This document shows positions 41,268 through 51,740 of a stretch of 64,000 nucleotides of DNA, in pieces. The position numbers and the translations under genes are program-made. The notes below the pieces were generated by a model that ran no database searches, had not been told where the DNA came from, and worked only from the letters and a program-made list of their open reading frames with translations. How positions within the stretch are numbered: the stretch's first letter is position 1; each line of letters starts with the position of its first letter. Origin of the DNA: Flammulina velutipes (Eukaryota; Basidiomycota; Agaricomycetes; Agaricales; Physalacriaceae); NCBI GenBank assembly GCA_011800155.1, contig CM022376.1, positions 620,001 to 684,000 on the forward strand, read 5' to 3'.

Positions 41268-44205
41268 ATGTCAGTTCGCCCAACTCGCAATCCGTTCATT
41301 GACGACGAGGCTCAAGAAAATGACAGTGAGCCTGAAGAAGACGGTAGATTGCTCTATCAATTCGCGTGAAGATGAAACTAATGTAATTCTTCGCAGACCT
41401 CGACAGCTTCTTGGACGACAACACAGACATTCCAAGCGGGCAGGTCGCTGGACATAATATTGGAACAAGTGGCGCAGTGGAAGGTACACCGCCTGCCTTC
41501 ATGACAAGGCTGCAGGACATCATCGACGCGTATTCGCAACGCCCCATCCATCCCACAGAGGCAGCAGAGAGAGACGACGAAGACGACGAAGACGACAAAG
41601 ACGACGAAGACGACGAAGACGACAATAACTCCGAGAGCGATGATGAACCTATACATGAGGGAGATGTAGCTGCACATTTGCGTGTAACTGCTGAGGAAAT
41701 AGCTGATCGCCCCGGCGTTGGCATACTGTGTTACAACCTTCGTTTCGTACGTGGGTTCTCTATATTGTAACGTATTTACTAATCTCCTGCTACCAGGGAA
41801 ATACACAGCACATCTTGCGCAGAGTTGAACGCATCTCTGGCATGCGCGACCTATTGTGCGACTCTTGGATTACGCATGGCGTCGGGTCCTCTCGTCATTT
41901 GTTTATTGTTTTCTTGGCCGACGAATCAACGAATATAGACACCAAACTAGCGAAACTTAAAAACGTTTGGAATATCGGAGACTCTGCTTTAAACCTCGAG
42001 GACGATGTGGACCAAGCATTCCTGTCAATGGCTAGTGCATTTATCGCTATTCACGGGTGCTTGGAGAAGCTCCCCAGACTCTTAGACGCGCGATCTGTCC
42101 GTCCGATCTTGGACCGTGAAGATCGCGTCACTACCCTCCTGGCACGCGTACGCCGGCGCCACCGTATGGATTGGGCGGGGAAATGGGTGGTAATCCGGGG
42201 TGGCGACTACGATGGAGATGTGGGCTTTGTGCGTCCTGGCCCTGCCATCTGGGACGTCATTGGGAGTCGGGGCAGCTGGGTGGAAGTTTTCGTAGTGCCA
42301 CGAGTATTACACGAACCCAAACTCCCGGACTGCATGGACACCCTCAACGAAAATGGCAAACGACAAACTATGGGCAACACAGAAGGACAGGTGAAGCGGC
42401 TCCGGTCAGAGAGAAATCCCTCCGTCGGTCGCCTGGATCCTCGTCTTTTGGTGGATCGCACGGATCTGACCCTTACAACCGAAGGAAGAGACTTCCAGGT
42501 GTACGAGGAATTTGGCCTCAGAGTCTTCGCCACAGACCTTGAACTCATTCGAGTCCGGCCGAGATGCCTCACTCTTGCTCTGATGACTCCATGGCCTTTA
42601 CGCCTGAAGTTTCAAGCATCGGACAATTCGCAGATCGACAAAGGGGCCCTACCACCTCCGACAATCTCCAAGCTCGAAGAAGACGAGCGCGTTATTCATG
42701 TGCCAAAACGTTGGGTGGGATACATGATAGAATGGCGAGGGGAAGACATTCTGGCGTACAGCGTCACAGATGGAGTCAGGGAAGAACGTCTGATCCCAGC
42801 TTCCGAAACCCAGAAGTATTTCGATGTAGGAGAGTACGTCGAGGTAGTCATATATTCTGAATCCTCTACGGAAGTTGCTGGCTCTGGGTGGGTCATACAG
42901 AACATACGGGGATCGCTCCTGGAGATATTTGCTCATCATCTCACACCAGAGGGGTACAGAGGAGAGGCCAGTTACACAATTATCAGACATGTCGCTCACT
43001 GCTGAAAATCAATCTAGATGTATGACATTGAGCCAAACTTCTGTCGCGCCACTACTGGCTTCTGGAACGGTCCCAACGCCCTACTTCGTCACGTTCCTGG
43101 AGCACCTCCCTTGGTTGACACTCTTACTGTGCGCCCTCAAGTCAATCTGCCGCATCACATGACCCTTCCGGACTACCATACCGGACTTATTCCCTGGAAA
43201 GATGTGAATGTGATAGTCACTGGGAAGCATCAGTTCAAAGGGCAGCGAGCGAACGTTGTGGATGTCAGCATCATGCCAGGTGCCACGAAATCGGGATTAC
43301 GAATTTCAGTGGTCATGTACAATTCGGTTGCACGCACTTCATTTCATGAGAATCTGGACTACGCTGACGTCCTTGACGAAAGGTAAGTTGTTTCTTGTTT
43401 TGTTCATGTATCGACATTCTAATTTTGAAGAACGGGATGGCCTTTACGTGTAGCGTATCCATTAAGTCCTCGCCACATTCATGTCGGTTTCTGCGGCGAC
43501 AAGGAGGACTGGCATCAGGAAATGGTTCGCCACTTCGGTCGAACCTATACCCTGAAAGATATCCACAACACCCTTCCACCGACCCTGGAGTTCGATACCG
43601 CTGGGGGGGGCGCATCCGCCTCAAACATCCTCGAAAGAGCGAAGCCGGAAGATTACTGGATAGGCCACGACTTTCTCAATGGTGTTGTGGTGCAGGTATT
43701 TCGCAAGAGCTCCCGGGCGGCCAAACCGAGAAGCATACCCGTTATGTATAGGGCCTCCAGAACTGCTGGAATGCCAGGTGAAATCTACGAGATAGATCTT
43801 CAAAAAGGAGGCATGAGGAAGGGAGGGCCACTGCCTCCTCAGGATCTTATTCCTCAACATCCGGGCCCGCGACCCACTGCAGGGAAATGTTGGATGGTAC
43901 TGGAGGGACCTTGGCAGGGAACGTATGTACGGCCTATCAGGTACATCCAGCATGCAGAGCAGTTCGAAGGACCAAGCGAGAAGACTGTCCCACATTGGGA
44001 ATTATTCGAGGTGATACGAGAAGCTGGGAATGCATTTGCGGACGTCCCGACCGACAGGAGGCTGTTGATACGTGATGACCACCTTATTGTGATAGGAGAT
44101 AACCATCGGACTGTGCAGCTCAACAAACACCTGCAAGACCTCAAAGTAACGTCCCGCGTTGAGCCCAATAATCCATGGATAGTACAATCATACGAGCGTA
44201 CATAA
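41268..44205 (+). CDS. Spt5-like protein with KOW-type motifs, five exons
   Basis: Predicted join is 41268-41343, 41397-41746, 41797-42990, 43033-43382, 43431-44205, about 915 residues. Introns 1, 2 and 4 (53, 50, 48 bp) have clear GT..CAG/AAG ends and intron 2 a CTAAT branch site. Intron 3 is uncertain (42 bp, chosen because it is in phase). The N-terminus is strongly acidic (runs of D/E around 41570-41640), as in Spt5. A region resembling an NGN domain follows (LFIVFLADESTNIDTKL), then KOW-like segments: KWVVIRGGDYDGDVGFVRPG, KHQFKGQRANVVDVS and CWMVLEGPWQGTYVRPI. Spt5 travels with RNA polymerase II. This copy lacks obvious CTR repeats and may be a diverged paralogue; function is inferred from the motifs only. 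Confidence 0.6.
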
Positions 44206-44429
44206 TTGTAGTCATAAACTTGTACATTAGATAAATGAATGCGTATCTTCTTGAACAAGCCCCCGGAGTGAGGCCCGTGTAACTTTCAGCATAACCGTGG
44301 TGAGTTGTGATATATATCTAATGTATGACTGACGCCCACTTTGCGTCCTAGATCCTGAGTAACGTTCAATAACGAGGGTTTGCGCAAGACATTCAAGGTA
44401 TGATTAAATCATTAAAGAGACTATATGAT

Positions 44430-45581
44430 TCAATAACGATTAAGACAGCGCGTGGGTGATTCGAAAAATCCCTCCATATTGGCGACGGGGCACAGAGGGC
44501 TTGGATGTGACCAGCTCGTGCAATTATCGCACTCCCAGTCAATGCATTTCCCCAAACCTCGGGCTGCAAGGAAGAATGTTGCTGCTTTCCGGATCCAATC
44601 GCGGAACTCGTCGAAGAAAACCATGTCGTTGCTCGGTATATGCATATAGAGGTGGAAAAGGGAGCGCGCGCGCCCGCCCGAGCTGATCATGACGCCCTCG
44701 ACAACTACGCTGTTGAGCACCGCGTCAATTTTGTATCGAGCCGTTTCCTCGTCCGTGATGTTGGCAGGGACTTCCATATCAACACCGTTCATCATCTCCA
44801 GGAATCTGGGCTCGGACGCGAAAACCAAGATGATCCTCTGTCGGACTTCTTCATTGACCATCGTATCAACGCCAGGGAAGTGCATTCCATCAATTGTCAT
44901 GATGTACGTCGGGACGGTGTTATCGTAAGAGACAATGAAGATAGTCTCTTCGGGGGTGTTGAGAAACTCTCGATCAACCAACTCAGTGGCGACAGCGGCG
45001 GTGAGATTGGACACCAGAAAAACACTCCATGTATCTCGGTGTTCGTTCTCGAGTGCTGATATGAGCACCCTCACCCTCGACACTCCTAGGCTGCCTTCAA
45101 TCATCTCTTTTATCATCATCTCCGCGCCGTAACTGTCCTTGACCTCGATCATCGTTGGCTTCCAGAAGTAGGCGATAACCTTCTGGCCTGGCAGTTGGTC
45201 CCAATTCGCAAGTTGGCCTTTGAGAATTCTGGATAAGATGATATCCTTCGTCCACCTATCAACGACGAGAGGAGAACCGAGAGCCCTGGAATTGCAAGGC
45301 ATTGTCTGGAGCGATTCACTTGCCTCGATCGGTGGACCGAGCTCGGCATCGTCCACGTACTCCGGGGGATTGTCCTCGTAGAGAGGGAGGTCATGGATTG
45401 ACGGTGTATGTGGGACGATTGAGGAGGGTGGCAGCGAACCATCGGGAACTGGGTAGGTATTTTGTTTTGGCTACTCCTCTAGTTGAAGGACATTTCTCTT
45501 ACCTTGGCTGTCAGAAGATATTCTCGGGAGAGCGACTGATCTGTGAAAGAGATTCCGTAGATAGCGCATTCTGCCGGGCAT
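44430..45581 (-). CDS. Hypothetical host protein, 365 residues, two exons
   Basis: Predicted complement(join(44430..45448, 45503..45581)), one 54-bp intron with GTAAGA donor and ACCCAG acceptor. Exon sizes sum to an exact codon multiple. Start ATG at 45581 (MPGRMRYLRNLFHRS, a basic amphipathic start that could be a mitochondrial presequence). The body has repeated hydrophobic strands (VIAYFWKPTMIEV, TWSVFLVSNLTAAVATELV, IFIVSYDNTVPTYIM). The C-terminus contains CIDWECDNC with a further Cys (PLCPV), a possible small zinc site. I do not recognise the family. It is convergent with the Spt5-like gene; the two stops are about 225 bp apart. Confidence 0.62.
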
Positions 45582-46820
45582 TGCTCTGTTCTCGAAGATG
45601 TCCAAGAAGTATTTCGTGAAAGAACCTCAATAATTGTGAGTGATCTATTTCATCGGATATCGACGCGTGTTTAAAATGTGCTCAGGTCTCTGATCCGGAA
45701 ACGATCACGTGACAGTAATTCACTATGTCGCACGAACATGAGCCAGTTACAATAGTTCGGAGATTCAGTACCAGACAAAAGTCGATCCTTGATTATTTCG
45801 ACCCGTCAAAGGTTAATGTGTGCGTCTAGCTTCGCCATATAAATTCTCTGTTTCTTTTATCAAAATCACATATGAATCATGATTGATTATTCCTTGATCT
45901 ACACAAGTAGGGCCCGCCGACCTTCTTTCATTATCTTCTTTGGTGGGTGGCGTCCGCATGGCCGGACTACAATTCGAAACATTCTATTCATTTTAATTAT
46001 TTTGCTCGAAATATATCAATAATGAATTAAATATATAAGTATTGTTTGAAACAGAACCCTGGTGGTACCACGGTGGCACCACACGGTGTGTTGCCACGGT
46101 GGCACCACATGAGAATGCCACCCGTGTGTATCGGCTTCCAGCAGCTGCACATCCCCGGTAAGCGCAAGCCTCTCATAATCGAGGCGCGTCTTTGACAGGC
46201 CTTATCCCCTTGATCTACGCGAGTAACGGATATCAAAGGAAGGCCCCAACTTCAGCTCCAGCTTCGAAGGACCACGAGAACATGTACGCTACGGCGTATG
46301 AACATACTGAAAATGAAGATGTGCTGATGCCTGCGGCGGATCCAACTTAGCCTAATGAATCACGATAATCGCCGGAATGCGACTTGAGCTCGTCAGAATC
46401 CGAGATCGCATCGAAAGATGTGAGCTCTCAACTGCGTGATATAGCTCACACCCATCATCACGTACGAGTGGGACCCCGCGTGCCTTGAACAACGAAGAGT
46501 GCTCTACTGTGCCTCGGCCCTTACACCCCCTTCATACTTATACTTCGCTTCTCATATCTCTTTCCACACAATATATGCGCCACATTATCGTGTTTCCTTA
46601 TTTGATCAACGTGCTTTTCTCAGTCCGCTGAGGAACGACATCTATTTCTGATGGTACGAGGATACTCTGATAGTTCCTTATCGATACACATTCCAGGACA
46701 TCTCACGGTGGCGTTACGTAGGCAGCGCTGGAGAAAGTAGGTATACTAGATAAATTGCCGAGGGGTAGGAGTTCAATTTTGCTATCACAAACGGTACAGT
46801 CTTAATCACCTTGACTCCGT
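45582..46820. other. Intergenic region left of element E
   Basis: No gene supported. AT-rich stretches are near 45840-46050. A direct repeat CCACGGTGGCACCACA occurs at 46068-46083 and 46094-46109, within a palindromic setting. It ends in GACTCCGT at 46820, where E inserted. Confidence 0.5.
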
Positions 46821-48514
46821 TGATACGCCTTGTAATATTTGGATGGGCAAAGACCCCATATTTTGCGATTTGGTACAAGGCAAACCAGGCAGAATGGACA
46901 TAGGAAGAAGGCATTATGGACGGAATATACCACTCCACACCAGGCTAGCAGTACAGAGAAGGTCCTTGTTACTGGGACTCATCCTTGGAACCTTGAAGTC
47001 AGGCACTGGTTCAGCCAGGCAATCGACCCCGCTCTCGAAGCGGGAGGAACCTAAAACTACAATACAAGTAACTCGACTTGGGTCGATCAATAAAACCAGT
47101 ACTCAGTCTTGCACCCGCCATTGTGTCGGGTACTTAGAAATAAGGATCCCACTCTTCCAAGGACAGTTCGCGAACCACCCGCCACACTTGGACGGACTTA
47201 GCCACCAAAACGCAGAGGACGGAGATCGACCATCGAATCCATCAAAGGCATGTTGCGTCATGAGTCATGATCTCAGGGGAAGTAAACCTTATTCCTGAAT
47301 CACGCTCTGACTCCCTGGATCTCATCAATATAATCCAGATCGGGCAGATCTCCCAGATCGAGCACAGAAACCCAAGTCCCTCTGTTGGATAGCATTCGGG
47401 CTCTGGATATGAAGCGCCAGAGGCACTGTAGGACCCACCTAGGAGTTGAGCCGCCAACACGACGGGCCCGATTCCTGGGCGGGGCATTATTGGAAATAAG
47501 GCCTCTCTATCGAGAGAGGAAAAACACAAGGCAACAGGGACCATGCGGGTGCTAATTGAAGGCCCGCGCGGATCGCCTAAGAATGGAGAGATACACATGG
47601 AACAAGCATGCCAGCTGACCTTGGATCACTCAGGAGCTGTGTACCCGCGCGGTACGCCACTCCTCATTGGGTGCATCCAGGACAAATACCTGGCTAAGAA
47701 TGATGAAGGCCATATGGCCCAGGGCACAACGAGGTTCACGGGGCCCGCCAACGTGGCGGCCGCTCCTGTGGCGGGTAAAATACAGTAAACCAGCTTTAGT
47801 CACGCTCTTTAGAAATACCTATATAATACGCTCGTTAGCATACTGTAAACTAGTTTAGACCCCCAGTAGACGCAGCCCACAAAGCAGTATTTACCGTCGG
47901 TTAGCTCGATAGGATTGAATAGAAGTTCTGTCACATAGGTGACTTTGAATCTGAAAGCAAAAGGAACTTAGAGCCATTGGAGCTACTTTGAGTAATTGAA
48001 GTCTAGCCATTGCCTGTGCCATCGACGTTCCCGGCGCTGTCTCAGAACAGTCATCTAACCACTTGAAAGAATCTGATTGGAAAACCCAGTCCCCGTTGAG
48101 TGTGGTTTAGACTGCAGCTAAGCTATCGTTTTAAGCCGCGGACAGAGTCCGTTGAGTCTTAGAGCACTAGATAGATACCAGGGTATCTGGACGCAGACCT
48201 CTTAGCGTGGTTGAAGATTGACGGACCGGTTGGAGCTTTATTAAGTCTGCCTCACGCATCCCAATCGGCCTGTGACTCTTGTTGGCCTCTAGTTTTCAAC
48301 TAAAGATCAGATCCCTGTTACCCCTCGAACTTGTTATACATTTTGAACCATTGCAATCGAACCCCCATACCTTCCCGAAACCCCAAAGACCAGTTCATCG
48401 AACTCTAAACAATTAAAAGCAGACCCGCTATCAAGCGGACTTGCATTTCCACGCCTACTTGTTAGTGTGTGTGTGTGTGTGTGATTTGGTGGTGTTCTTT
48501 TGCACTGCTCATCA
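46821..48514 (+). repeat. Element E 5' LTR
   Basis: TGATACGCC...GCTCATCA. TATA-like TATATAAT at 47820-47827. ATGs are frequent before the TATA and absent from it to the gag start at 49058. An everted repeat near 48425 has lost one base (N6) compared with the 3' LTR copy (63823-63839). A sense 81-codon ORF (47543-47788) precedes the TATA. Confidence 0.93.
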
Positions 48515-49057
48515 TATTTTGGAACCCACCGCGAGGGGTGATAAATTTGACTTAGTCGATTCTTCGTAAAACAAGAGTTAACAAGTTATTTCTACACCCA
48601 ATCCAAAATAGCCCCAAAAGCCAAGCCAACCGCTAAGTTGTCGGAAACGCCAACTAGTCAAAGCTCAGCTTTAGAACAACAAAACAACCGTAGAGCGAAC
48701 TTGGGTGAAAACTCAGGTGCTCCAGTTGTAAGGAATCTACGCGAAAATCGTCCTAAACCAGGCGATCTATTCAACGGATATCCAGACGAACGCAGACCGC
48801 GTCCGCCAAACAAAAAGCCTAAAAAGCTACCACCCGACTTAGTGTCGGAACCAGCCTATCCCCCCGGATTTATATTATCCACAGTCCCGCTTTCGAGTCG
48901 TCTTCCAAGACTTTTACCAAGTCCAATACCCCGAAGACTTCACACCCCTTCACCAAACGAACTTAGTCCGTTTGCAGACCGATTTGATCTCGATCAAGTC
49001 CACCCGCTATTTGAGAAATTTAGACAGGCTGTACCTTTAGGACAACCTCTATTCCCA
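47828..49057 (+). promoter_or_regulatory. ATG-free leader of element E, about 1.23 kb
   Basis: I scanned every line from the TATA box to the base before the gag ATG and found no ATG in any frame. The stretch covers the R-U5 part of the LTR, the PBS and about 420 nt upstream of MADQ. B shows the same on its sense strand (17481 to 16260), and the diverged LTR of A (36030-36764) is also ATG-free. Confidence 0.85.
48520..48538 (+). other. Element E primer-binding site
   Basis: TGGAACCCACCGCGAGGGG, 5 nt after the LTR; the TGG start suggests tRNA priming, unlike element C. Confidence 0.7.
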
Positions 49058-50506
49058 ATGGCAGATCAGGAAAACAACAACGCAGGAGGGAACGCGGGTC
49101 AAGCTGCTGGACAGCCAAACCTAGCTCCCGTTAACAATTTCGTGAACCAACTTAGTGCTCAAACACAAGCGGAAATTGCGGGCAAGAAACTACCGGCGCC
49201 TGGAAGTAAAGATGCCCCCCGCTTCAGAGACGGGGGAATCAGAGAATACTTCATGGGACTGGAATGGATCTACTCAGTGAACCGTGTAACCAACCCTCAA
49301 GTTCAGATCGAAATTGCAGGAGTCTATGTAGACTATGACATACGGAGACAGTGGGTCGCCCTACCCGAATACTCGGCGGGTGACTGGTTAGCATACAAAA
49401 AGGCCATCCTTAAGCTATACAATAAGGGTGAGCAAGATCAAGAATATACCATGCGAGAGGTCGAAGAACTTTTGACGCACTACAAGGCGCGTCCCATAGG
49501 CTCAAAGGATAGAATGATGGAGTTCCGCCGAGAAGTCGTGCACAAACTTCAATATCTAATCGATATTGGAGATGTCACTCAGAAATCGGTTCTCGATCTA
49601 GTCCAGCAGTGCTTTGTGGGACCCGCCTGGGCGGCGATCTACAATGATTTACGGGCAATCCCTGTCCCTCCAAATAGACCGCTGGGACAGCGGTGGACTC
49701 TAGGCGAAGTCATTAAAGTCGCAGAAAAGTACTTAGAGGAGATAGAAACGTTCGGTGGAGCCCCAATGAGAACAGGGAACACGTACGAACGGGAACTCAT
49801 TTCCCCGTCAACAACGCGGGTCAAGATCGAAGATATGCATGACCAAGTTGCCAGCATCAACTCGTTGGCAGATACACTCAAGGCCATCGAGAAGGCTCGA
49901 CAGGACGAGATGAGAGAGTTAGAGAAAGTCCGACAGGAAGAATCCCGCAGGTTAATGGCTATGATGGATAGGATGGGAACTCGACAAATACAAATGCAGA
50001 GTTACCCTACTGAACATATGGGGAACTATGTGCAACAAAACACGTCGTACCAAGCCCCTAGACCTCCAATACAGCCTATGCCAAAAGGAATACTTCCTGT
50101 CCCGGCGAACTTTAACCCGTCACGTGCCCGCTCCCTTAGCGGGAAATGTTATTTCTGCGACGAACATGGGCATTTCCTCACAGAATGCCCTGAGAAGAAC
50201 AAGTTCGAGAAAGAAGGCTGGATATATAAACCAGGGAACTCCAATTGGTACTTTACAGCCGATGGAATTTCGCTAAGCAAGCGCAAAGATGGCATGTCTC
50301 CAATGGAACAAGTACTTAAGTACATTAGAGAACATGGTCCCAATCCACCCGCTAGCGCACAAAACTACGAAGGGCTATTTCAGGAAGACTTCTTTCCTCC
50401 GACTGAACAGATAGATCGGACGGTTTTCCTTCAACAGCAGATGATCGACCCACCTACTTGCAGGAGGGTTTCGATTAGGCTCGAGGACGGACGGGGGTTC
50501 CTCTGA
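49058..50506 (+). pseudogene. Element E Gag with altered C-terminus
   Basis: Same protein as B's Gag, from MADQENNN at 49058. The frame is also open upstream to 48551 without ATG. The CCHC knuckle (CYFCDEHGHFLTEC) is at about 50147-50190. One C is missing near 50449 compared with B (CGACCCC to CGACCC), so the last residues change and the stop moves to 50506, which disturbs the gag-pro overlap. Confidence 0.83.
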
Positions 50507-50669
50507 GTTACTACTTAAGAGAACTGCCCCTCCTGAGAGCCAGAATACTATTCGTAGTACTCGAAGCCATACTGCTAAGGAAAGAGAACCAGTTATACCC
50601 AATATACCCAATATACCCAAAGAAAACCCGATAAAGCCCGGCCCCACGAAGGGACTTAGAGTAGAAGTA

Positions 50670-51740
50670 GTGTTGCCTAGTAGACCTAAGAAAGTTCAGT
50701 TCGTCGCACCTCCTGAAGAGGAAGAGCCAGAACTGAGTGATCTATTGGAAGAAGTGTTGGAAGGACCGGAGCCCGCTATCGAAGCGGGTCCCGCTAAGAA
50801 ACGGACAGAGGCCGCTATCCCGGCGGTTTCTGTAGAGGAAGCAGAGAATGCTCCCCCGAAGGAAGAGAACAGTACTCCAAAGGAGCAGGAAAAGCACAAA
50901 AGCTATCAGCGCATTTCGAAGCTCAAGGACCTCCTACTCAGAAACCCTGGTTGGAGATCCCTTTGGAAGACACTCCTTCCAGAGGAACTTCTTGCCACGA
51001 ATGAAGCCTGGCAGAAGGATTTGCTAGAGAATCTCAAAGCAAAGAATGTTAAAGTTAACATTCAACAAATGTCTGAATTAGACTCAGGCAGCGGGCCCGC
51101 TATGGAAGCGGAGTATCACCAAAGTGAAGACCCACGATATTACTCAGTAAATCTACAAGATACAACCCAGTTACCACTAGGGTCTGTAGTAGTGCACGAC
51201 TTAGTCGAGCAACTGTTTAATCATACTGGCTACACGGGTCCGTATCAGATGCCACGCACCAATGTTGCGTCCGAAAGTGCTGATCTCAGAACTCTCTGGC
51301 CAACGATTGGCGGGGCAGGAAAGAAAGAGAGCCTCCTAGATAGCGGGTCGCAAATAGTGTCTATGTCACTTAAGGCCGCGTTGGAGTTAGGCGTACCTTT
51401 CGATCCATCCTTTTCCATCACTATGGAAAGTGCAGACAAAGGTCAGACCAAGACAGTGGGACTGGCAAGGAACTTGGCATTCGACTTTGGGGGAATCGTA
51501 TATTTCCTTCAAGTACACATCATTAGGGATCCAGCGTATGAAGTACTTCTGGGAAGACCCTTCGATGTAGTATCTAGTATTAATACATCCGTACTGCGCG
51601 ATGGAGGAGTAGTTGCTACCATTACTGATCCTAGTAATGGAAAACGACTTACCCTCCCGACATACAAGCGGGGGCAAATGCCCCGCTACCAACAACAACC
51701 TGGCACCGGACCGGTTTTTCCGGAGCACTCGAGGAATTGA
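50670..51740 (+). CDS. Element E aspartic protease ORF
   Basis: Nearly identical to B's protease. Acidic N-terminal part, LLDSGSQIVS near 51332, LLGRPFD near 51550, ending HSRN-stop. The start is not an ATG (TTG), consistent with expression by frameshift from gag. Everted repeats in the coding sequence include CCCGC-TATCGAA-GCGGG near 50770 and CCGC-TATCCCG-GCGG near 50813. Confidence 0.8.
   Translation: MLPSRPKKVQFVAPPEEEEPELSDLLEEVLEGPEPAIEAGPAKKRTEAAIPAVSVEEAENAPPKEENSTPKEQEKHKSYQRISKLKDLLLRNPGWRSLWKTLLPEELLATNEAWQKDLLENLKAKNVKVNIQQMSELDSGSGPAMEAEYHQSEDPRYYSVNLQDTTQLPLGSVVVHDLVEQLFNHTGYTGPYQMPRTNVASESADLRTLWPTIGGAGKKESLLDSGSQIVSMSLKAALELGVPFDPSFSITMESADKGQTKTVGLARNLAFDFGGIVYFLQVHIIRDPAYEVLLGRPFDVVSSINTSVLRDGGVVATITDPSNGKRLTLPTYKRGQMPRYQQQPGTGPVFPEHSRN

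Noticed and set aside
41570..41640. GAC/GAA-rich repeat in the Spt5-like gene as a microsatellite locus.
   Set aside because: It is in frame and encodes the acidic N-terminal region expected of this protein type.
42954..43017. Alternative 64-bp intron 3 in the Spt5-like gene (donor GTACAG at 42954).
   Set aside because: It joins exons out of phase with the following frame, and the in-phase 42-bp intron fits better. Neither is certain.
46027..46236. Short minus-strand ORF in the intergenic region left of E.
   Set aside because: No homologue in the window, no start context or intron support, and it overlaps the CCACGGTGG repeats.
46843..47298. Sense ORF of about 150 codons near the start of the E LTR (similar ORFs in the B and D LTRs).
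   Set aside because: It is present only because the LTRs are near-identical. A's homologous LTR start does not keep the frame, and the composition does not look protein-like.
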